From assembly GCA_946481095.1 (NCBI GenBank), contig CAMLML010000076.1, positions 1 through 22,620 of the forward strand: a stretch of 22,620 nt of DNA, read 5' to 3'. A model generated the notes under the pieces. The model worked only from the letters and a program-made list of their open reading frames with translations. It did no database searches and was not told where the DNA came from. Shown here in pieces: positions 16,575-22,620 of the stretch; position 1 is the stretch's first letter; the number at the start of each line of letters is the position of its first letter. This DNA comes from an uncultured Cellvibrio sp. GTDB taxonomy: Bacteria; Pseudomonadota; Gammaproteobacteria; Pseudomonadales; Cellvibrionaceae. Both the position numbers and the translations under genes were made by a program.

Positions 16575-17759
16575 ATGAAGATATCCAGACTGGGATTGTG
16601 TGTATGTTTCGTATTGATGGCTGCTGCATACGTTTTTCATATGTGGTTGACACGTAATGCTGATTTTTTACGCTTAATCTATCCTGTAGAGGCACATTTA
16701 TCGTCGAAATCCAATTGTTCTTCTGAATCTCCGCAATGGATGGAATTATTATTGAACTACAGTTTGAATGAGCGGTTTTCATTAAGAAATCAAATTGCTT
16801 ATATAGATACAACAGGAACTCTATTTCATTGCGAAGGCGGATGGTCAGGGAAATTATTTAACTCCCCTCTGGTTAGCGCCAGTCATCGTTATCGTTATGC
16901 CAGCATTACAAAGTTAATTACAGCAGATGCCGTATTACAATTAATTGAATCAGGGAGGTTAAACTTAGATACAAGGTTATTAAATTTTTTTCCTGAAATT
17001 ACATCCTTAGCTGATCCTAGAGTTGCCGACATAACTATTAGTCACTTGCTAAATCACACATCAGGTTTTAATCGCCTGACCCCGAGCGGCGATCCTATGT
17101 TTAATTATACTGGCAAGCCATGGTGTCCTTATAAAATGTCGCAATTATCTAAAATAAATCTTGCAGCTGCACCAGGAGAAAAACAAATCTATTCTAATTT
17201 GGGTTACTGTCTATTGGGTGTTATTGTCGAAAAAGTAAGTGGTACGACGTATCGTGATTATGTTCAGGAGTCATATAACTTGAATAAGTACAATATCAAG
17301 TTTATTGATGGTTTTTATCTGGATGATGAAGTGAAATATGATTTCCGTAATGATGATCAACACACAGACCAGTATTATAAAAAATATGATTTTTTCGCTT
17401 TGTCCTCTTCTGCTGGGTTATCCGGCAGTGCTGTTTCTCTTGCTCAGTTAATGAATGCGGTTTTATCGCGTTCAGGATTAAGTTTGCTGAGTGATCCATC
17501 TTTTAGCAGGTGTAACACTAAAATTCCAGGTAAGTGTTATGGTTATGCATTTTTTCATTTTCAGAAAGATGAATCCTTAAAATTATTCATTCATGAAGGC
17601 TACTTGCCTGGTTCCGCTGCTACAGTGATTGTTGATAATTACGGAGGTATTTTGGTTTTGTTGAATGCAGGTAGGCCTCAAGATCTTTATGGTATTAACC
17701 AAAGAACTTATGAGTTAATTTATAACTTTTTGCGTGAGCAATATTCGAAACCAATGTAG
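16575..17759 (+). CDS. Membrane-anchored serine hydrolase, beta-lactamase / penicillin-binding protein-like
   Basis: Predicted periplasmic enzyme of the SxxK (class C beta-lactamase, DD-peptidase, esterase) superfamily. The 394-residue protein has an uncleaved-looking membrane anchor at about residues 3-25. Catalytic motifs are S110-I-T-K113, Y206-S-N208 (YxN), and H340-E-G342 as the third HxG box. HLLNHTSGF, the family hallmark, lies between the first two. All key residues are present, so it is probably active; the substrate (peptidoglycan peptide, ester or protein) cannot be told. The ATG at 16575 has AAGG 9 bases upstream; a GTG at 16551 would sit 7 bases from the pilA terminator. It occupies the slot behind pilA where pseudomonads often keep pilin-modifying genes, and looks more AT-rich than the pil genes. 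Its stop lies in a TAGGTTG string like the local repeat. Confidence 0.88.
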   Translation: MKISRLGLCVCFVLMAAAYVFHMWLTRNADFLRLIYPVEAHLSSKSNCSSESPQWMELLLNYSLNERFSLRNQIAYIDTTGTLFHCEGGWSGKLFNSPLVSASHRYRYASITKLITADAVLQLIESGRLNLDTRLLNFFPEITSLADPRVADITISHLLNHTSGFNRLTPSGDPMFNYTGKPWCPYKMSQLSKINLAAAPGEKQIYSNLGYCLLGVIVEKVSGTTYRDYVQESYNLNKYNIKFIDGFYLDDEVKYDFRNDDQHTDQYYKKYDFFALSSSAGLSGSAVSLAQLMNAVLSRSGLSLLSDPSFSRCNTKIPGKCYGYAFFHFQKDESLKLFIHEGYLPGSAATVIVDNYGGILVLLNAGRPQDLYGINQRTYELIYNFLREQYSKPM

Positions 17760-17801
17760 GTTGAAATTTTGCAACGTAACTCGTATTAAAACCTGAGCGT
17801 G

Positions 17802-17920
17802 GGTTGGAAGAGCGAAGCGACTTCCGACATGTTTTTAAATTTTATGTGGATCAATTTTCAATATATTTTTAAAATTGAAACATTGGTGGTTGTCGGAAGT
17901 CGGCTTTGCCTCTTCCAACC
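17802..17920. repeat. Second copy of the palindromic element, imperfect arms
   Basis: Arm 1 at 17802-17829 (GGTTGGAAGAG...CTTCCGACA) and arm 2 at 17891-17920 (TGTCGGAAG...CTTCCAACC) are inverted copies of the unit at 10875-10962, with a few changes and a 2-base length difference in the middle. The centre is 61 bases, AT-rich and unrelated to the 26-base centre of the first copy. It contains its own inverted repeat TCAATTTT/AAAATTGA (17851-17858/17871-17878). The shared arms with unlike centres show that the arm, not the whole element, is the repeated unit. Confidence 0.82.
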
Positions 17921-17975
17921 TATGCGAATATTAAATTGAATTTTTTACAGGGAGGGTTTATGAGCTTGTCGATTG

Positions 17976-18276
17976 TCACTGAGGCAATAAAATGTCGTCA
18001 GATGTCAAATCACGGCGCTTGTGAAAAAGAGTGAGTACAAATTTACGATTGGTCTTACATGATAATCACTCGCTATGAATGTATATGAATTTCACGCAAA
18101 TCATCGTGGTTAAATTCAGGTACTTTTTTGCCAATATCCTGTTGCAAGGAAAGCGCGGCGTTGGTTTGGGTCACAAGGTCAGCAGCGACTTTCTTGGCGT
18201 TTATAGGTGTGTCTTGAGCAATATGATCGTGAATGTTTTTTAAATCGGCTTGTGCGAGAGGTGTCCAAATTACCAC
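17976..18276 (-). pseudogene. ParE/RelE-family toxin, broken by stop and frame changes
   Basis: The reading frame from GTG 18276 gives 67 residues (MVIWTPLAQADLKNI... to DLREIHIHS) typical of the first two-thirds of a ParE/RelE plasmid-type toxin. It then meets TAG exactly where the family has Tyr in S-Y-R-V-I-Y; the next codons still read R-V-I. In another frame the missing end is recognisable: VLTLFHKRRDL and nine more residues at 18038-17976, matching the usual VLxVxHGRRD ending. The whole spans about 300 bases, the length of a full toxin gene of about 100 residues. At least one nonsense and one frame change are needed, so it is decayed. The start overlaps the antitoxin gene by 7 bases. 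A sequencing error would explain one lesion but hardly both. Confidence 0.82.
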
Positions 18277-18455
18277 TGTTCAATCTCACGCAATAATTCT
18301 TCACTGCTGATTCCTTGGCCTAGTTCAGCTTGTTCCAAACCTTGGTGGATTTTTTTAACTACAAAAAGGCGATAGAGGATATCGTCAAATTTCACTGTGT
18401 CGGGCAAGTGACTAATCACATCAATTGCCTCTTGCTTAGCCGTTTGAGTGTGCAT
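18270..18455 (-). CDS. Small antitoxin-like protein of the broken toxin-antitoxin pair
   Basis: A 61-residue protein (MHTQTAKQEAIDVIS... to LLREIEQW) with the pattern SHLPDTVKFDDILYRLFVVKKIHQGL followed by EAELGQGISSEELLREIEQW-type sequence. This is typical of small proteins encoded directly before ParE/RelE toxins, with a helical toxin-wrapping C-terminus. The ATG at 18455 has GGGGA 7 bases upstream; an upstream in-frame start would add 21 residues of poor quality and is not preferred. The gene overlaps the toxin start by 7 bases, the usual coupled arrangement. It is intact while the toxin is broken, so it may only protect against a related toxin elsewhere, or be a remnant. The exact antitoxin family is not certain. 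Confidence 0.75.
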   Translation of the reverse strand: MHTQTAKQEAIDVISHLPDTVKFDDILYRLFVVKKIHQGLEQAELGQGISSEELLREIEQW

Positions 18456-18540
18456 GGGTTTTCCCCGTTTGGTTGAGCATGTCGAATAATAGTACCAATC
18501 CTTTGTCGGGCTTGCCATTTTTTTCTATAGGATCTCACAT

Positions 18541-18646
18541 CGTCATCCCTGCGAAGGCAGGGAACCAGCTTTTGATTCAATTGAAATTTCTTAACTGCTG
18601 GATTAGCTTCGCTGGTCTGACGGCTCCAGTCTGCGCAGGAATGACA
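18541..18646. repeat. REP-like inverted pair
   Basis: The first unit, starting CGTCATCCCTGCGAAGGCAG at 18541, is a hairpin (CCCTG/CAGGG around CGAAGG). The second unit, ending CTGCGCAGGAATGACA at about 18646, is an inverted and diverged copy. Together they match the widespread proteobacterial repeat that reads GTCATTCCnGCGnAGGCnGGAAT. A single relative sits at 2094-2121. Confidence 0.78.
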
Positions 18647-18809
18647 ATTAATTTTGATTCGTGCAAAACACTCAGTGATTAAATCTGTGACATTTTTGTA
18701 TTTAAGAATTGCGCAGCTCATCAAATCCCCATATTGCCACACTACAAAAAACCTGCTCTAATCGCTCAGTTTTTTTGATTCCTTTCACTTACATTTCTTC
18801 CATTAATCC

Positions 18810-18815
18810 AAGGAG
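18810..18815 (+). promoter_or_regulatory. Ribosome binding site of the Rhs gene
   Basis: AAGGAG, 6 bases before the ATG at 18822. It fixes the start and leaves the signal peptide complete. Confidence 0.85.
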
Positions 18816-18821
18816 CTGGTT

Positions 18822-21800
18822 ATGCGCCTCTCTCGATTTTACGTACTATTACCTTTTTTGTTCCTTCTCATAACATTTTCAGTGCGAGCTGATGTTGTTA
18901 CTAAGCCTTTTAGTTTTTTTTATTGTGCAGATGGCTCGTATTGTTCAACAATCGAAGAGGCCATTACGCTTTACAATCAGGAAGAGAGCAGAAAATATGG
19001 TGAATGTGTCTCGACCCCTGGCTCTGGAACTTGCGTCAAAATTATAGTAAAAAATAATCTCACTGCAATAGGAAATAAGATTGAAGATGGTATTCCTCAA
19101 ACCAGTTTTTATTCTGCGGATCGCCTTTGGTCTTCATCTAGTAATAGGTCTGATCCTAATCTCGATATAGATTTTACAACGCGAAGTTTTGCGCACGGCA
19201 TGAAGTGTCCATCAGATGAGCACATTTTGAAATATACTGAGCAAATTGGTAATGAGTTTAATGGTTATTATTGCATTCTTGCAGAAACCAAAATTACACC
19301 ACCTGTTGAAGCCTGCCCCAACAAACCACCTGTATTCGGCAACCCTATCGATACAGCTAATTTGGAAAAGCGTGAACATGAAATTGATTACTCTACGGGG
19401 GATGGTCTATTAAAGGTTGAACGTTTTTATGTAAGCCAGAATGAAGGTTGGGCATTTGCTGTACCTAGTAGTTTGATAGATTTATCTGGGGACACAGACG
19501 ATCAAATTCTTCAACAAAATGCACATTGCTATTCAGGTGGGTATAAAGATTCGAATGGTGAATACCATGCTTATTGTTTTAGCTATATCAATCGAAATTT
19601 CCCTCGCCAAATAACAATTAAATCTTCAAGTGGTGGCAAGCTATTCTTTAATAAAGCGACCAACGGAGAGTTAATTAAAACTAATAACTATGCAGGGAAA
19701 TTAATTCCATTTAATCAAAATGGATATGCATGGGTACATTCAAAGATAGATAATTCCCGTGATTTTTATTCATCAAACGGTTTACTTAAGGAAAGGCAAA
19801 CATCAAATGGTCGTCGATTATTTTACGATTACAGCGGAATGAAACTTGTAAAAATTCGAGATGATTCTGATCGTAGTATTTCATTTGGTTATGATTATAA
19901 AGATCGAATTAATGAGGCAGTATTACCTGATGGCAGTTCAATCATCTATACATATGATCAATATAGCAACATCGCTAGTGTCCATTGGCCGGATGGCGCT
20001 GTAAAACAATATCTGCATAATGAAACAGCATATGTAAGTACAAGTGTAAATCATACATCTCGTTATTTGACGGGAAAAATTGATGAAAGAGGTATTCGTA
20101 ACGGAACTTATAGATATTACTCCAGCAAAATTTCTACTGAAAAAGCTGGTGGCGTAGAAAAATACACATTCGATTCATCTGATGTTTTAATATCCCCTCT
20201 GGGTTCGCAGTCGTTTATTAGATTTAAAACACTTAGTGATAACACAAGATTGCTGGATTTTAAAACACAACCAGCGGGCAGTGGTTGCGATGCAGAAGCA
20301 AATGATTTTACTTACAGCGCTGATGGCCTGGTTACCCAACGAAAGGAATTCAATGGAAATGTGACCCAATATGGTTACAACTCTAATAAATTGGAGAGCG
20401 TCCGTGTTGAAGGTGTAAAAACAACAGCAACTTATTTAACTGATAACGTAGCTCTACCCTATCTCGCTTCCAATGCTACCTTACCCGCTGGCATCCGCAA
20501 AATCAGCACCGAATGGCACCCTGATTGGCGAGTGAAAACCCGTATCGCCGAAGCGAAAAAAATCACGACCAACATTTATAATGGTCAACCTGATCCCTTT
20601 AATGCCAATCAAATTCTGAATTGCGCTCCTGCATCAGTGACTGCGCCTTTGTTGTGTAAAAAAGTTGTGCAGGCAACAACGGATGCAAATGGTGCAGCGG
20701 GTTTTGCTGCGGTGTTGGATACTTCATTGGCTGCACGTGTGTGGCAATACACTTACAACGAATTGGGTAAAACATTAACGGTTTCCACGCCGCAAAGTCT
20801 TTTGAATAATGCGGTGGAAACCACTTATGAATATTATGCTTATGATTCCAGTGACTGGCGCAAAGGTGATTTAAAACAAATCAGCAATGCCCTTGGTCAT
20901 ACAACGCAATACACGCGTTATGATGCCAACGGTCGTTTGTTGGAAATGGTGGATGTGAATGGCGTGGTCTCGCAATTCACTTATGATTTACGCGGCCGTT
21001 TATTAACAGCAACACAAGGTAATGCAACCACGCAATATGCCTATGATCCTGTTGGTAATTTAATTCGCGTCACCCAACCGGATGGTGTTTATCTGGAATA
21101 CGATTACGACAACGCCAGTCGTTTGTTCCGTATTCGCGATCAGTCCGGTAATAAAATTGAATACACACTGGATAAAGCCAGCAACATTACCGATATCAAA
21201 TTTTCCGATAATGCGGCAACACTGCGCTATCAACAAACGCGCGTTTACGATGCCTTGTCGCGTGTGCAAAATATCATTAATGCCAGTAGCAACAGCACCA
21301 CATTGAAATACGATGCCAGTGGTAATCTGACATCGGAAATCGATGCAAACAATCAAACCACCAGTCAAACCTATGATGGTCTTGATCAATTCAAACAACG
21401 CACTGATGCATTAAACGGAAAAATCAATTACACCTATGATGCACAGGGCAAGCTCACCAGTGTGAAAGATCCTCGCAACAATACCACCAGTTACAAATAC
21501 AATGCCTTTGGTAATCTGGTTGAACAAACCAGTCCCGATACTGGCAAAACCACTTTCACTTATGATGCTGCCGGTAATCGCCTCACCAGTGTTGATGCAC
21601 GCAACATCACGCAAAATTATTCCTATGATTCATTGGGTCGCTTGACGTCAATTCAATATCCCGATGCAGCAGAAAATATTACCTATGGTTATGACGGCAC
21701 ATTGTTACCCGCAAACGACAGTGTGTATGCCAAAGGCAAACTCACCAGTCTGGTGATGGCCTCCATGCAATGGGATTTTATTTACAATGCACAGGGTCAA

Positions 21801-22620
21801 CTCAGTAAAAAACGTGTGCAATTGTTAAATATCAATAGCAGCACTGAATATGTGTATAACACGGCGGGTCGTGTAACGCGCGTGATTTATCCGTCAGGCC
21901 GAATCGTCAATTACGATTACAGCACGACAGGCAATATCAGCAGCATCCGTACACAAGCCAACAGCAATGCAACAGAAACCTTACTGGTTTCCGGCATCAA
22001 TTATTTACCTTTTGGCCCTGCAGAAAGTTTTACTTACGGCAATGGCTTAACCCATTCGCAAACCTATGATTTGAATTACCGGTTAACTTCAATTCAAGTC
22101 AGTGGCATTTTGCATCGCGATTATGTGTACGATGCGGTGAGCAATATCACCGGCATCACCAATAATCTCAGCAGCACAGAATCACAAACTTATTCTTACG
22201 ATGCGTTAAATCGGCTGACCAGTGCATTGGGTGGATACGGCAATTTAATTTACACCTACGATGCAGTCGGCAATCGTTTGACCGAATCGCGCAACAACAC
22301 CATTGATACTTACAGTTACGCCACCACCAGTAATAAATTAAACAGCATCACCCGCAGTGCCGGTAATCGCAGCTTCACCTACGACGCTGCCGGTAACTCC
22401 ACACAACGCACCAGCGATGACAACAAAACCCACAGCAATAGCTTCAACAACGCCAATCGTTTAAGCAGCGTGAATGTAAATGGATCACTGGCCGCCACTT
22501 ACACTTACAATCCACTTGGCCAACGTGTGGTAAAAACACTGGCGAATGGCACAAAAGAAATTTATCACTACGACGAAGCCGGACAATTAATTGCAGTGAC
22601 GGATCAAAACAACACAACAC
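18822..22620 (+). CDS. Secreted Rhs/YD-repeat protein, 3' end outside the window
   Basis: An open frame of 1266 codons without a stop, running off the window. Residues 1-23 form a Sec signal peptide (MRLSRFY, a leucine/phenylalanine core, VRA then Asp24). Residues 24-170 are a Cys-rich N-terminal region (Cys 35, 41, 62, 71, 129, 151, 165) that I do not recognise. At 173 begins GNPIDTANLEKREHEIDY, the entry of a DUF6531-like Rhs start domain. From about residue 350, and densely from about 640, come YD repeats such as YDAAGN, YDALSR, YDPVGN. Rhs proteins form a beta-cocoon that holds a C-terminal toxin or ligand domain; the tip is not in the window, so no toxin can be named. No VgrG, PAAR or immunity gene is visible nearby. 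Sampled lines are about 35-37% GC at 19801 and 20221 but 47% at 22261, suggesting a mosaic gene. Confidence 0.9.
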   Translation, partial: MRLSRFYVLLPFLFLLITFSVRADVVTKPFSFFYCADGSYCSTIEEAITLYNQEESRKYGECVSTPGSGTCVKIIVKNNLTAIGNKIEDGIPQTSFYSADRLWSSSSNRSDPNLDIDFTTRSFAHGMKCPSDEHILKYTEQIGNEFNGYYCILAETKITPPVEACPNKPPVFGNPIDTANLEKREHEIDYSTGDGLLKVERFYVSQNEGWAFAVPSSLIDLSGDTDDQILQQNAHCYSGGYKDSNGEYHAYCFSYINRNFPRQITIKSSSGGKLFFNKATNGELIKTNNYAGKLIPFNQNGYAWVHSKIDNSRDFYSSNGLLKERQTSNGRRLFYDYSGMKLVKIRDDSDRSISFGYDYKDRINEAVLPDGSSIIYTYDQYSNIASVHWPDGAVKQYLHNETAYVSTSVNHTSRYLTGKIDERGIRNGTYRYYSSKISTEKAGGVEKYTFDSSDVLISPLGSQSFIRFKTLSDNTRLLDFKTQPAGSGCDAEANDFTYSADGLVTQRKEFNGNVTQYGYNSNKLESVRVEGVKTTATYLTDNVALPYLASNATLPAGIRKISTEWHPDWRVKTRIAEAKKITTNIYNGQPDPFNANQILNCAPASVTAPLLCKKVVQATTDANGAAGFAAVLDTSLAARVWQYTYNELGKTLTVSTPQSLLNNAVETTYEYYAYDSSDWRKGDLKQISNALGHTTQYTRYDANGRLLEMVDVNGVVSQFTYDLRGRLLTATQGNATTQYAYDPVGNLIRVTQPDGVYLEYDYDNASRLFRIRDQSGNKIEYTLDKASNITDIKFSDNAATLRYQQTRVYDALSRVQNIINASSNSTTLKYDASGNLTSEIDANNQTTSQTYDGLDQFKQRTDALNGKINYTYDAQGKLTSVKDPRNNTTSYKYNAFGNLVEQTSPDTGKTTFTYDAAGNRLTSVDARNITQNYSYDSLGRLTSIQYPDAAENITYGYDGTLLPANDSVYAKGKLTSLVMASMQWDFIYNAQGQLSKKRVQLLNINSSTEYVYNTAGRVTRVIYPSGRIVNYDYSTTGNISSIRTQANSNATETLLVSGINYLPFGPAESFTYGNGLTHSQTYDLNYRLTSIQVSGILHRDYVYDAVSNITGITNNLSSTESQTYSYDALNRLTSALGGYGNLIYTYDAVGNRLTESRNNTIDTYSYATTSNKLNSITRSAGNRSFTYDAAGNSTQRTSDDNKTHSNSFNNANRLSSVNVNGSLAATYTYNPLGQRVVKTLANGTKEIYHYDEAGQLIAVTDQNNTT

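Larger units (their letters stand above)
18456..18821. other. Gap between the antitoxin and Rhs genes
   Basis: 366 bases with no credible gene. It contains the REP-like pair at 18541-18646 and otherwise AT-rich sequence leading to the Rhs ribosome site. I see no clear promoter for the Rhs gene: TTGATT at 18775-18780 has no -10 box at proper spacing. The open frames here translate the repeat and are rejected. Confidence 0.55.

Noticed and set aside
16551..16577. GTG at 16551 as start of the serine hydrolase
   Set aside because: It would begin only 7 bases after the pilA terminator with no ribosome site; the ATG at 16575 has AAGG at 16562-16565.
17960..18034. A 24-codon open frame on the plus strand with a strong GGGAGGG ribosome-like site
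   Set aside because: It lies opposite the recognisable C-terminal coding remnant of the toxin pseudogene, so it is most likely a chance antisense frame.
18473..18682. 69-residue open frame on the plus strand
   Set aside because: It translates straight through the REP-like unit (HIVIPAKAGNQ), a well-known source of false genes.
20850..22600. Tandem repeats in the Rhs gene considered as a DNA-level repeat array
   Set aside because: The repetition is at protein level (YD motifs with variable codons), as in all Rhs proteins; spacing is irregular and it is not CRISPR or satellite DNA.

Overview
The window is a chromosomal segment of a moderately AT-rich gammaproteobacterium. The gene order ftsQ-ftsA-ftsZ-lpxC-M23 peptidase-secA-argJ-mutT, facing yacG-coaE-pilD-pilC-pilB with pilA divergent, closely follows that of Pseudomonas and relatives. 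The lower GC, the signal-peptide Rhs protein and the repeats suggest a Cellvibrio-like member of the Cellvibrionales; that genus placement is inference.

Positions 1-4419 (+ strand) hold the end of the division and cell wall (dcw) cluster: ftsQ, ftsA and ftsZ for the divisome, then lpxC for the first committed step of lipid A synthesis. A REP-like stem-loop lies between ftsA and ftsZ. A 330-base non-coding gap follows lpxC, where pseudomonads carry dciA. Next come a membrane-anchored M23 peptidase, secA (Sec translocase motor), argJ (arginine biosynthesis) and a Nudix/ThiE fusion of the MutT type, up to 10878.

Positions 10974-15661 (- strand) hold pilB-pilC-pilD-coaE-yacG as one tightly packed operon: the type IV pilus extension ATPase, platform protein and prepilin peptidase, plus dephospho-CoA kinase and a gyrase inhibitor. 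Where this operon converges on the mutT fusion there is a perfect 31-bp inverted repeat element, and its TAG-bearing ends supply the stop codons of both converging genes. pilA (15972-16502, + strand) has a clear sigma-54 promoter, a typical class III leader, an unusual acidic tail and a strong intrinsic terminator. A membrane-anchored SxxK serine hydrolase follows at once, in the slot where many pseudomonads keep pilin-modifying genes.

Positions 17760-22620 are accessory. They contain a second copy of the palindromic element, a decayed ParE/RelE-type toxin with an intact small antitoxin, a REP-like pair, and a long Rhs/YD-repeat gene with a Sec signal peptide that runs off the window end. The Rhs gene has an AT-rich 5' part and a more GC-rich YD-repeat part.

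I found no CRISPR array, no rRNA or tRNA gene and no transposase. No complete, clearly new system is visible. The most unusual items are the stop-codon-supplying palindromes, the pilA tail with its adjacent hydrolase, the broken toxin, and the mosaic secreted Rhs protein.
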